From a virus, in IMG/VR virus record IMGVR_UViG_3300032309_002770, positions 1 to 28,127 of that record: a stretch of DNA of 28,127 nucleotides; one strand, 5' to 3'. Below, piece after piece: positions 21,207-28,127 of the stretch. The notes below the pieces were generated by a model. The model was not told the origin of the DNA, made no database searches, and saw nothing but the letters and a program-made list of their open reading frames with translations. The position numbers were made by a program, and so were the translations under genes. Position 1 is the stretch's first letter; each line of letters starts with the position of its first letter.

Positions 21207-22172
21207 TCAGGCGGAGGCGGTGGCGACGATGCGCTGGAGCGCTTCCGCTTGGAGCTTTTGGAAGAGGTAGATGATGGCCAGGTCGAACTGGATTTGGCCG
21301 GTGCCGCTGTTCTTCCAAACGCGGGAAAGGAAGGTAATGCCGCTTTCCGGGTCCACCACTTCCGCCAGGGACACGGGATCCCGGTCGAAGGTGGGCTCAT
21401 CCGGCACCCGGGCCACGAAGAGCCCGGCGGAGCGGGTGAAGGCAAAGCCGCGGGCGATCGGGGTGCCCAGCGTCATGTTCGTACGCCAGAACTGGAACGG
21501 GGTGATGTTGGAAAACACTCCGCCGGTCATGAGGCGGGAGCTTTGGTCCTGGCCCGTGTTCGTGTGCACGGCGATGTGGTCCGTGGCCCATTCGCCATAG
21601 GCCGCCGGGGAAAGGACCACGGTGGCGTTGGTGCGATCGACCAGGTCCCGGCCGAAGAGCGCGGTGTCGATCTCCACTTCCTTGGCGCGGGTGAAGGTGC
21701 TGGCCGCACTCACAGTTTCCGTGGGGTAATTCACCACGGTGAGGGTGGCCAGGAAATCGGTCACCATCTTCTTCTTCAGGCCGTGGAGCATCATCCGGTT
21801 CACTTTGGAACGGAGGGTGTTGTAGGCCAGATCCTCGCGCGGGGCGCCCGTGAGGACGCGGTATTCCGCGGCCGTGAGGGCCATGGACACGGCCGTCACG
21901 GCCGAGGGCAAGGTGACGGTGACGTCCGCCTTGGCGGTGAAGTCCGGCGCGATGTAACCGCCAGCACCGACGGTGTACGGCGTGAACGCGGACGAGAAGT
22001 CCTTGATCGTCACCGTGCTCCCGGGGCGGAGACTGCGGACCAGGCCGCCGTCCGCCGTTTCCTCCCCAAAGTTCAGGCTCAACCGGAGCAATGGCCGAAG
22101 ATCGGTCACGAGATCATCCACGATGTCGTGGACGAGGAGAGAGTTCGTCAGGGCTCCGAAATTGTTTGCCAT
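21207..22172 (-). CDS. Major capsid protein candidate (321 aa)
   Basis: 321 residues. Long mixed alpha/beta protein with ALTNSLLVHDIVDDLV and LRPGSTVTIKDFSSAFTPY near the N-terminus, then DVTVTLPSAVTAVSMALTAAEYRVLTG, an SPAAYGEWA helix region and a C-terminal TFDRDPVSLAEVVDPESG. Placed just after protease and scaffold, as major capsid genes are. The pattern suits an HK97-fold coat protein, closer in feel to P22/N4-type coats than to lambda gpE; I do not name a family. The region before the ATG is CT-rich without Shine-Dalgarno. Confidence 0.82.
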   Translation of the reverse strand: MANNFGALTNSLLVHDIVDDLVTDLRPLLRLSLNFGEETADGGLVRSLRPGSTVTIKDFSSAFTPYTVGAGGYIAPDFTAKADVTVTLPSAVTAVSMALTAAEYRVLTGAPREDLAYNTLRSKVNRMMLHGLKKKMVTDFLATLTVVNYPTETVSAASTFTRAKEVEIDTALFGRDLVDRTNATVVLSPAAYGEWATDHIAVHTNTGQDQSSRLMTGGVFSNITPFQFWRTNMTLGTPIARGFAFTRSAGLFVARVPDEPTFDRDPVSLAEVVDPESGITFLSRVWKNSGTGQIQFDLAIIYLFQKLQAEALQRIVATASA

Positions 22173-22240
22173 AGGAGTGGTGAGTTAGTGAGGGAGGTGA
22201 AAAATCAGGTGCGTGCTGTCGACGTGGCCGGAATGTCAAA

Positions 22241-22765
22241 TCAGGCCTTGATGTCCCGGAGCTGACGGGCCAGTTGGGCTTTGCGGAGCGGATCCTGCTC
22301 CACCGCAAACTCTTCGGTGATGCGCTCCCGGTCCGTCTGGCCAGGAGTGGCGCTGGACGCGGGCAGATCCGTGGAAGGCACGCCCAGGGCGGCCAGCTCA
22401 TCCGTGACAGCGGCGCCCAGGGTGCGATCGCGCTCTTGCGCCTGAGACAGCAGATCCGTGGCAGCGGCAGCCTCTGCGGCCAGCCGATCACGCTCCGTGG
22501 TGAGGGCGGTGACCTGCTCCGTGAGGCGGGCGTTTTCCGCGCGGAAGGAGCCCAGCTCGGCCCGCATGGTGCGGTTTTCCGCCAGGAGCCCGGCTTTCTC
22601 GGTCACCATGGCCCGGGCCTGATCCAGGAAGCCGGGACGCGGCGCGCTGGCGGATTCCGGAGCGGTGCCCGCTTCCACGGACGGCTCAAAAGAGGTGACC
22701 GCCAGAGCCGGAGCTTCCAGGGCAGCGGCGGCGGGAGATTCGGTGGAGGCGGGCTCGTTGTCCAT
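22241..22765 (-). CDS. Capsid scaffold protein
   Basis: 174 residues from MDNEPASTES. The first ~55 residues are Ala/Pro/Glu/Ser-rich and flexible. Residues about 56-135 are a long coiled coil (LLAENRTMRAELGSFRAENARL, then QVTALTTERDRLAAEAAA). The C-terminus is an acidic-to-basic helix (EEFAVEQDPLRKAQLARQLRD) that would bind the capsid protein. In lambda, Nu3 is made from inside the protease gene; here the scaffold is a separate gene 16 bases after the protease stop. The start at 22765 is selected by TTGAC 15 nt upstream. Confidence 0.83.
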   Translation of the reverse strand: MDNEPASTESPAAAALEAPALAVTSFEPSVEAGTAPESASAPRPGFLDQARAMVTEKAGLLAENRTMRAELGSFRAENARLTEQVTALTTERDRLAAEAAAATDLLSQAQERDRTLGAAVTDELAALGVPSTDLPASSATPGQTDRERITEEFAVEQDPLRKAQLARQLRDIKA

Positions 22766-22780
22766 CTCTGGCGGGGTAGC

Positions 22781-22785
22781 GTCAA
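22781..22785 (-). promoter_or_regulatory. TTGAC start-associated motif, 15 nt before ATG at 22765
   Basis: Context CGTTTGACGCTACC on the minus strand. The TGA is the stop codon of the S49 protease. Spacer to the scaffold ATG is 15 nt and contains CCCGCC, no Shine-Dalgarno. Confidence 0.5.
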
Positions 22786-23672
22786 ACGAACCGGGTCTGG
22801 CGCTCTTCCATGAGGCGCGCCAGGAGGTGGTGCACGGAAGGGACGATGCCGTCGATAAGTCCCGCTTCCAGGGCTTCCTCCCCAGACATCCAGCGGCCAT
22901 CCAACGCGGCGCGACTGATCCCGGGGCGCCAGTCCGTCACCGCCTTCTTGAAGGCACCGCCAGTGGCATCCACCCGGGCTTGGAGGAACTCTCGCTCCTC
23001 TTTGGATAGGGCTTTGCCCGGGATGCCGATGCCTTTGAGCGCGCCGTCCCGGAAGACGTCCATCTTGAGGCCTTTCTTGGCCATATACTCGCCCTGATCG
23101 AGGAGGGCGATGTAGGCCGAAATACTGCCGACGACGGCGGTGGATGGTGCGTAAATCTCCTGGCACGCGGCCGCCAGCCAATATCCAGCAGAGGCGGCCT
23201 CCACATCCAGATACCCCACGGTCCGCTTGTCTGCCGATAGCTCCCGGATCAGTGAGGCTACGTCTCCCACGCCGGACGCTGTCCCGCCCGGTGTGTTGAA
23301 GCGGAAGACGACGGTGTGGACATCCCTCCGGCGGCCCAGGGCCACGACGGCATTTTCCAGCGTGGCCAGATCGTAGCCATCCGCACAGAGCATCTCCAGA
23401 AGGCTGAGGTGTTTGCCGATGGTGCCCGCGACGTCGATGAGCGCGAACCCGGCATCGATCTTCACCGGGGCCAGGGCTTGCTCACCCACAGGGAAAGCGG
23501 CCGTGCCGGGAGCGATGGCGGCATGTTCGATCGTGGTCCCTGCCGGAAGCTGGACCGGCAACGCGCTGCCCGCCAGGTAATCCGCCAATCCCGCCCCCAT
23601 GGCCCGGTGCACATCCGGCCGGATGAGCCAGGGTTCAGCGAGGAATTTGGTGAGGAGACGCGTGGGGATCAT
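22782..23672 (-). CDS. S49 family capsid maturation protease
   Basis: 296 residues. A serine-lysine peptidase of the SppA/lambda gpC type, expected to process portal, scaffold or capsid during head maturation. NTPGG at 126-130 forms the oxyanion region; the nucleophile is S161 in AASAGYW; VVGSISAY at 180-187 supports the fold; K213 in DGALKGIG is the likely general base. The C-terminal WMSGEEALEAGLIDGI is typical of the family. There is no signal peptide, as for phage members. A near-match to the recurrent motif, TTTAC, lies 14 nt before the ATG. The portal gene ends 19 bases upstream. Confidence 0.9.
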   Translation of the reverse strand: MIPTRLLTKFLAEPWLIRPDVHRAMGAGLADYLAGSALPVQLPAGTTIEHAAIAPGTAAFPVGEQALAPVKIDAGFALIDVAGTIGKHLSLLEMLCADGYDLATLENAVVALGRRRDVHTVVFRFNTPGGTASGVGDVASLIRELSADKRTVGYLDVEAASAGYWLAAACQEIYAPSTAVVGSISAYIALLDQGEYMAKKGLKMDVFRDGALKGIGIPGKALSKEEREFLQARVDATGGAFKKAVTDWRPGISRAALDGRWMSGEEALEAGLIDGIVPSVHHLLARLMEERQTRFV

Positions 23673-23691
23673 GTCAGAGGGAGGGTGTAAA

Positions 23692-25230
23692 TCACGCGGC
23701 CTGGGCTACCGGCGGCGGTGGTGGTGGGAAGAGGCCTGGGAAGGCCTCGTCCGGGCGGAGTTGGTTCTCCGCGCAACGCCGCTTGATGTAGGCCGTCTCG
23801 ATGATCTTCTGGTCGATCTTGTCTTGCCAGAAAGCGCCGCGCTCGCCCCACTCGTCAAGGAACGTGGTCATGCCCGCGCCAAGCTGGGTGATGGAAAGCG
23901 CTCCATCCCGGCCCAGATCGATGGTCATGTCCGGCTGGCCAATCCAAAGGACTTTCCCGGGGAGATACCAGAATTCGTCAGACGGGGCGCGGAGTCGACC
24001 CGCTTTGATCTCCCGGGCGATGAAGTAAACGAACACCCGCTGGCACCATTGGGCTAAGAGGTGGTGCTCATTCAGGAGCCAGCGCTGGACCTCAGCCAGC
24101 ACTGATCTCACCCCGGGCCCGGTCAGGCCGGAGATATCGCACATGACCTCATAAGGGAAATCCGCCGCCCAGGAGCAATCCCGCATCAGGGCTTTTTCAA
24201 AATCTTGCTGGTTCGGATGCGGCCGCCCATCCGCCACCACTCGGACGTGCTCGCCCGGGGCCAAGCGCGGCACGGATGCCCCGGCGTAGACCGCCTCCCA
24301 GTTGATCGCGACGTTGCCGCCCTTGCCATCCGCCTCTTGGGTCTGGATCAGGGGCCCGGTCATCCCGCCGCCGGGGAAGTTCACAACCTGGCCCAGGTCG
24401 CGCTCGATCACGGTGCCGACCCTCGCCCGCTCCTTGATCCCCACCTTGGTGAAGCCTCGGCTCTCCACGATGTCGATCATGTTGCACACCGCGCCGGTGA
24501 GGATGGACTGGCCACGGGTCTGGCCGTGAGACTTGAAGGTGCCCAGGTAGATGGTGTTGCGCGCCGCGATCTCCGAAAACTTGCTGGGATCTACTCCGTC
24601 CCGGATCTGGTAGGCCAGGTGTTTGCCCCATGGATCCAGCCGGACTCCCATGTGATCCCGCCAGTCTGGCTTGCGGGTTTTGCTCAGCGCGGCCCGGCCG
24701 GTGATCTGGTGCCCTTCGTAAAAGCCGAAACGGGCGCCGCCCGCCTGGGTCTCCGTGAGGACGGTGAGGTGATCGCCATCCCGGAACCGGGAGCGGTTCG
24801 CCTGCCGTTGCGCGCCCCAAAAGTCGAACCGGCCCGCCATATCGAACAGCTCCGGAGACCCGGCCCGGGCGCGGAAGGCATCGAACGCCAACTTGTTCCA
24901 GGCCTCGTCACTGCTGATGGGCTGCGGGGTGAGGGTGCCCACGAATTTCGTGAGGCCATCGATCATGCGGTTCGCGAACCCGAAGTTCCCCACCAGCCAG
25001 TGGACCCGGCGCCGGATTTCCGCGTGGCTCAACTCCGTCCACTGGCGGCGGGTGTCGTCGGTGGGGAAATAGAGGTAGCCGCGATTTGGGCTGTCGTTGG
25101 CCGCCTCGAACCCGGAGGACAGGAAAAACGGGCGCGGGCCGGAAGTCGGGCCCGTGGCGCTAACGGACAAGTTGGGGCGGCTCCCCGCGCGGGGAGCCGT
25201 CCCAGCCTTCTTGGTAAGTTTCTTGCCCAT
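23692..25230 (-). CDS. Portal protein, lambda family
   Basis: 512 residues from MGKKLTKKAG. The portal ring forms the DNA channel and nucleates capsid assembly. Family signs: R..VHWLVGNFGFANRMIDGL (about 70-90), a FDFWGAQRQANRSRFRDGDHLTVL region (about 150-173), YQIRDGVDPSKFSEI, then LLAQWCQRVFVYFIAREI near 400, a basic N-terminus and a Pro-rich end (FPPPPPPVAQ). The ATG at 25230 is two bases after the upstream stop. An in-frame TTG at 25236 overlaps that stop as TTGA and has TTGAC 17 nt upstream (25254-25258), so initiation might occur there. No Shine-Dalgarno. Confidence 0.92.
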   Translation of the reverse strand: MGKKLTKKAGTAPRAGSRPNLSVSATGPTSGPRPFFLSSGFEAANDSPNRGYLYFPTDDTRRQWTELSHAEIRRRVHWLVGNFGFANRMIDGLTKFVGTLTPQPISSDEAWNKLAFDAFRARAGSPELFDMAGRFDFWGAQRQANRSRFRDGDHLTVLTETQAGGARFGFYEGHQITGRAALSKTRKPDWRDHMGVRLDPWGKHLAYQIRDGVDPSKFSEIAARNTIYLGTFKSHGQTRGQSILTGAVCNMIDIVESRGFTKVGIKERARVGTVIERDLGQVVNFPGGGMTGPLIQTQEADGKGGNVAINWEAVYAGASVPRLAPGEHVRVVADGRPHPNQQDFEKALMRDCSWAADFPYEVMCDISGLTGPGVRSVLAEVQRWLLNEHHLLAQWCQRVFVYFIAREIKAGRLRAPSDEFWYLPGKVLWIGQPDMTIDLGRDGALSITQLGAGMTTFLDEWGERGAFWQDKIDQKIIETAYIKRRCAENQLRPDEAFPGLFPPPPPPVAQAA

Positions 25231-25232
25231 GT

Positions 25233-25538
25233 TCAAACGCGCACTGCGGACAGGTCAAAGCGGACGTGAGGCTGGCCTCCGCCATCCGGCGCGGCGGCGG
25301 GATTCCCTGGATCGCCCAGGCGCCGCAAGGCTTCCTGGCAGGCGCGCATGAAGTTTTCCCGAAGCTCCGGCTTGTCGAGGACGATGCCGGAGTGGGCCTC
25401 GCCCTCCAACTGGCTGCCGGTAATGACCACGGTGGTGCTCAGTCCACCCATGTGGGCCTGGAGCACGGACTTCCAAGCCGCCCGGATCGCGGCAGCATCA
25501 AGAAACTCGATGAGGCTCGCGACGAGAATTTGGTCCAT
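25233..25538 (-). CDS. Small protein between large terminase and portal
   Basis: 101 residues from MDQILVASLI. Helical N-terminal part (ASLIEFLDAAAIRAAWKSVLQAHMGG), strands TTVVITGSQLEG, a helix ELRENFMRACQEALRRLG, then a flexible Gly/Pro end. Lambda gpW stands at this place, but I see no gpW signature. The start lies 41 bases inside the terminase gene; TTGAC is 16 nt upstream of it (25555-25559), which selects it over a TTG at 25559. It may be a head-completion factor. Confidence 0.7.
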   Translation of the reverse strand: MDQILVASLIEFLDAAAIRAAWKSVLQAHMGGLSTTVVITGSQLEGEAHSGIVLDKPELRENFMRACQEALRRLGDPGNPAAAPDGGGQPHVRFDLSAVRV

Positions 25539-27288
25539 CGTCTGCGGTCGGGGTGTCAACCGTGCCGCCCTGGGCCATGGCCCGCCGTTGCGTCTCCACG
25601 ATCATGGAGCTGAGGAGGATCTGTTTCAGGCAGTCGCCCCAGTGGTCATTCGGCAGGCGCTTCCACCGCCGGGTGCGGGACAGGGCCCGGTCTTCCATCA
25701 TCTGCTGGCCGGAGAGATGGGCCACCAGCTCGGCATCGGCATCCCCAGGGATCCAGACGCGCGGGGTGCCCAGCTCTTGGATCCGGCGGACGTAGAGTTC
25801 GTATTTCAGCGTGAAGTCGCTGAAGTTGTAGATCTTCAGGCCCGGATGGCTCCGGACGTCCGCCTCGGACCAGGTGCCAAAGGTGGCGTCCTGCCCCCGC
25901 GTGGGCCACCAGCGGCCTTTCGTGTTGTAACAAAACGTTTCCACGCGCTCCGGCATGTAACCGGCATCGCACAAGCCGCGCGGCCAGGTGTGGCCATCGA
26001 TCGCGTCCGGCAGCTTGCCCAGGTCTTCGACCGCCATGCACGTGCCCCAGTCCAAGACCGCGATGTCCCCGTTCTTGTGCACGGCGCCGATCATCCAGTG
26101 CGTCCGGTGCTGGCCCGGATCCGCCGCCGCCAGGAGGTAATCCACCTCCCCCCGGACCTGGCGCCGGAGATACCAATCCGCCCGGCAGCGCTCCACCGCC
26201 TCCTTCTTGACGCGGACCGCAACCTTGGAGAAGGGCTTGGCCAGCCAGGAGTTCGTGAAGTTCTCGAGGCCGAAGAGGTCGTGGCCGTTCAAGAACTCCA
26301 CCGCCACGTCTCCCCAGGTGATCCGTGGAGAGTAAAGGGACGGGAGCCGGAAGGACCGGAACGCCTGGGTGCCAGCGGGGAACTCCGGGACCCATTGGCC
26401 GGTGTCCAGCATGTCGATCTTGGCCTCGTTGGGGATCGGGAACCCGCACTTCGGGCAGATGTAACGGGCCTGGGCCTTCACGGCATCCTCCACCCAGACC
26501 CCTGCGGCATTGCGGCACGTCTCTGGCCAGACGATGGACCGGTAGCCCGTGGCCTCGTCGTGGTCGAACTCCAGCGGGAAGTCGCCCCGGCAGTTGGGGC
26601 ACTCCAAATGGTTCAAGCACTGATCGCCCCGGCAAAACTCGTGCCAGAAGAGGTGGTTCTCGTGGTTCGGGCTGGACGAGAGGTAGCGGAAGGCGATGTC
26701 CTTGAAGTCCTTGGCGCGCTCCGTCGCCAGCTTGATGGGGTGCGCTTCCGGGGCATCCTCGCTCTCGCGGTGGATGATCTTGCAAGCCTCGTCGATGACG
26801 ATGATCCCTTTGCTCCGGCCGGAGAGCTGAGTCGGAGAATTCGCCCCCACCAGGCTCAGCTCCATCCCCAGCATGTGCATTTCCAGGGCCTGGAACAGAT
26901 CGGCGTTCGGGGGCTTGAGCTCCGCCAAGCAGGGGTTGGCATTGATCAGCGGGTGGAACTTCTCGAACGCGATGACCTTCCGGGCAAAGTCCTCCGCCGG
27001 GACCACGTAGAGCGCCGGGAGCGGGTTCCACTTCATCCGATACGCCACCCCCAGGACCGCGCTCAAGGTCTTCATGAGCTGCGTGCCGGCCGCGACGACG
27101 ACGTCATTGGTTCCAGACTCCGGGTGCCAGGTGTTTAGGATCTCGCGCTGGAACGGCAGCGCCCGGAACGGCCCCGGAGATCGCGGGGACATCTTCCGGG
27201 GGATCTTGATGTTCTCCTCCAACCAATCGGCAGGGAGCGGCCGCTTCCGCACCGCGAAGGAGCGCATGAACTCAGCGTAACGGCTCAT
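25498..27288 (-). CDS. Terminase large subunit, GpA (lambda) type
   Basis: 596 residues. The ATPase and nuclease that packages DNA into the prohead. The ATPase half has VVAAGTQLMKT (about 64-74) as the Walker A-like loop and GIIVIDEA (161-168) as Walker B with D166/E167. Two CxxC pairs (C230/C233 and C278/C281) suggest a zinc knuckle between the domains. The nuclease half has AAADPGQ with D390 and CDAGY with D441. Length is close to lambda gpA (641). Start at 27288 overlaps the upstream stop as ATGA, which rejects an upstream in-frame codon at 27345. GpA-type terminases usually act at cos ends. Confidence 0.93.
   Translation of the reverse strand: MSRYAEFMRSFAVRKRPLPADWLEENIKIPRKMSPRSPGPFRALPFQREILNTWHPESGTNDVVVAAGTQLMKTLSAVLGVAYRMKWNPLPALYVVPAEDFARKVIAFEKFHPLINANPCLAELKPPNADLFQALEMHMLGMELSLVGANSPTQLSGRSKGIIVIDEACKIIHRESEDAPEAHPIKLATERAKDFKDIAFRYLSSSPNHENHLFWHEFCRGDQCLNHLECPNCRGDFPLEFDHDEATGYRSIVWPETCRNAAGVWVEDAVKAQARYICPKCGFPIPNEAKIDMLDTGQWVPEFPAGTQAFRSFRLPSLYSPRITWGDVAVEFLNGHDLFGLENFTNSWLAKPFSKVAVRVKKEAVERCRADWYLRRQVRGEVDYLLAAADPGQHRTHWMIGAVHKNGDIAVLDWGTCMAVEDLGKLPDAIDGHTWPRGLCDAGYMPERVETFCYNTKGRWWPTRGQDATFGTWSEADVRSHPGLKIYNFSDFTLKYELYVRRIQELGTPRVWIPGDADAELVAHLSGQQMMEDRALSRTRRWKRLPNDHWGDCLKQILLSSMIVETQRRAMAQGGTVDTPTADDGPNSRREPHRVS
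25555..25559 (-). promoter_or_regulatory. TTGAC start-associated motif, 16 nt before ATG at 25538
   Basis: Context CGGTTGACACCCC inside the coding end of the large terminase (TVDTP). Spacer to the ATG is 16 nt with no Shine-Dalgarno. Confidence 0.5.
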
Positions 27289-27449
27289 CCCAACGGCCCC
27301 CAAAACGCGCGCGGCACCTCCGCCACCTGGCCGTCGATCACCCACCGGTGGAGATCACAGACATCGCCCCAGAAATCGCAATGCCACCGGGCCACCGCTA
27401 CGCACGGCCGCCCCTCGGTGCACTGCTGGCACTGACCCGCCGGGATCAA
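27285..27449 (-). CDS. Cys-rich small protein between terminase subunits
   Basis: 54 residues if it starts at the TTG at 27449, which overlaps the previous stop as TTGA; an ATG at 27500 in the same frame would give 71 residues but a 55-base overlap. The Cys/His pattern, CQQC, GRPC, HCDFWGDVCDLH, looks like a small zinc-binding unit with five Cys and two His. Its stop overlaps the large terminase start as ATGA. A regulatory or DNA-binding partner of the packaging enzyme is possible; no family recognised. Confidence 0.55.
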   Translation of the reverse strand: MIPAGQCQQCTEGRPCVAVARWHCDFWGDVCDLHRWVIDGQVAEVPRAFWGPLG

Positions 27450-28054
27450 GCAGCCGTCGCCAGCTCCTCCACCGCGGGGTTGAACTTCAATTCCAGCCAT
27501 TTGGTTCCTGCCCGAATCGCCTGAATGGGATTCTCTGGATTCGCTTCGGACGCGATGTCCTGGGGAAACCGCTCAATTACCCCAGCCAGAAGCTGAGCCC
27601 CGCTGAGTAGTTTCTCATATTCGGCCCGGGACAATAGCTCCCGAGATTCTATTTGAGCCTGGACCCGGGCCCGCCGGGCTTCGATGTAGGCCTTCCGGGC
27701 CTCACAAGCCAATTTCGTGAACCCGCCCGCCAGCATGGCCTGACCTTTCTGAGTCGCGGCCAGCGCTTGCCGACTCGCCTCCTGCCACAGCTCCCAGTGG
27801 CGCCGCTCCATCTCCACAGGATCCCCCATGATCGGCGGCAGATCCATGCTCACCGGGCCCGCCGGATCCACCGGCCCGCATTTCGGTTCCAGGACCAACT
27901 CCTCCCCGGAAGCCCGAACCCGGCCCTCAGCGGTGGCCACGAACTCCCGCCACTTCTCGGTCTCGTGCTTGGCATTCCACTGAGCCGACCGGAGCTTCAA
28001 CCCCGACGCCTCGGCAAAAGCCCGAATCATCTGAGCCCTGGAGTGGTTCGCCAC
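27446..28054 (-). CDS. Small terminase subunit candidate
   Basis: 202 residues from GTG at 28054. Starts with ANHSRAQMIRAFAEASGLKLRSAQWNAKH, a helix-turn-helix-like opening as in Nu1-type subunits. Residues about 80-160 are a long helical region (MERRHWELWQEASRQALAATQKGQ, EARKAYIEARRARVQAQIESREL) that would form the oligomer. The C-terminal stretch is acidic to neutral. TTGAC lies 14 nt before the GTG (28069-28073), supporting that start over the in-frame ATG at 28030. Location two genes before the large terminase fits, but no family match is claimed. Confidence 0.65.
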   Translation of the reverse strand: MANHSRAQMIRAFAEASGLKLRSAQWNAKHETEKWREFVATAEGRVRASGEELVLEPKCGPVDPAGPVSMDLPPIMGDPVEMERRHWELWQEASRQALAATQKGQAMLAGGFTKLACEARKAYIEARRARVQAQIESRELLSRAEYEKLLSGAQLLAGVIERFPQDIASEANPENPIQAIRAGTKWLELKFNPAVEELATAA

Positions 28055-28127
28055 ATTGCGCCCCGCCTGTCAATTGCGCTTTGCTCATTGCGCCACTTCT
28101 CCCGTTTCGAGCGGGGGACAAGAGCCC
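28055..28127 (-). other. Non-coding right edge with GCGCAAT repeats
   Basis: No supported gene. The heptamer GCGCAAT (minus strand) occurs three times (28055-28061, 28073-28079, 28087-28093), with start-to-start distances of 18 and 14 bases. A weak 6-bp hairpin (CCCG...CGGG) lies near the edge. It could hold terminase-binding or cos-related sites in front of the small terminase gene. Confidence 0.3.
28069..28073 (-). promoter_or_regulatory. TTGAC start-associated motif, 14 nt before GTG at 28054
   Basis: Context CAATTGACAGGCGG in the non-coding right end of the window. Spacer to the GTG is 14 nt. No -10 element follows at 16-18 nt, so a promoter reading is weak. Confidence 0.5.

Noticed and set aside
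27927-28121. 64-codon minus-strand frame at the right edge
   Set aside because: It lies mostly inside the small terminase candidate in a different frame and has no recognisable pattern.

Overview
This window is a late structural and lysis region of a tailed phage or prophage with a non-contractile (siphovirus-like) plan. About forty tightly packed genes lie on the minus strand, so the biological order runs from high to low coordinates. One plus-strand gene enters at the left edge. The packaging and capsid genes are lambda-like (GpA-type large terminase, lambda-type portal, S49 protease, separate scaffold), and the tail assembly genes are a lambda G/GT-like frameshift pair followed by a TP901-type tape measure. 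Two proteins carry lipobox-like N-termini, which suggests a Gram-negative, double-membrane host. GC is high in most genes. Very few starts have a Shine-Dalgarno sequence, and the LamG-like lectin style would fit a Verrucomicrobiota or Planctomycetota relative, but the host is a guess. I see no integrase, tRNA, rRNA, CRISPR or insertion sequence.

Layout in transcription order. 28054-25498: small terminase candidate, Cys-rich small protein, large terminase. 25538-19362: small gene, portal, S49 protease, scaffold, major capsid, two connector candidates, a DUF1508/YegP-like protein, a decoration-like protein and a tail-terminator candidate. 19350-16714: host-recognition cassette (tail fibre, low-GC lectin, DUF4376 fibre-assembly protein) plus a secreted metzincin-like protein. 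16670-11903: two related small tail-tube candidates, a strong hairpin, chaperone genes with a GGGAAAG slippery site, a basic tail protein and the tape measure. 11895-3212: distal tail proteins, interrupted by a methyltransferase moron and by an amidase with a membrane/lipoprotein partner. 3184-459: a two-domain glycosyltransferase, then small membrane proteins that look like a holin/spanin lysis cassette. 2-475, plus strand: a convergent DUF4417 gene, cut by the window edge.

The most unusual signal is not a gene. Ten gene starts have the pentamer TTGAC exactly 14-16 nt before the start codon, and these genes mostly lack both a Shine-Dalgarno sequence and ATGA-type stop/start coupling. It behaves like a non-canonical translation start signal. 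Other notable points are a methyltransferase gene flanked by duplicated ends of a tail gene, a signal-peptide protein ending in a perfect HExxHxxGxxH motif, and a possible Tad2-like (anti-Thoeris) domain fused to a virion-like protein.
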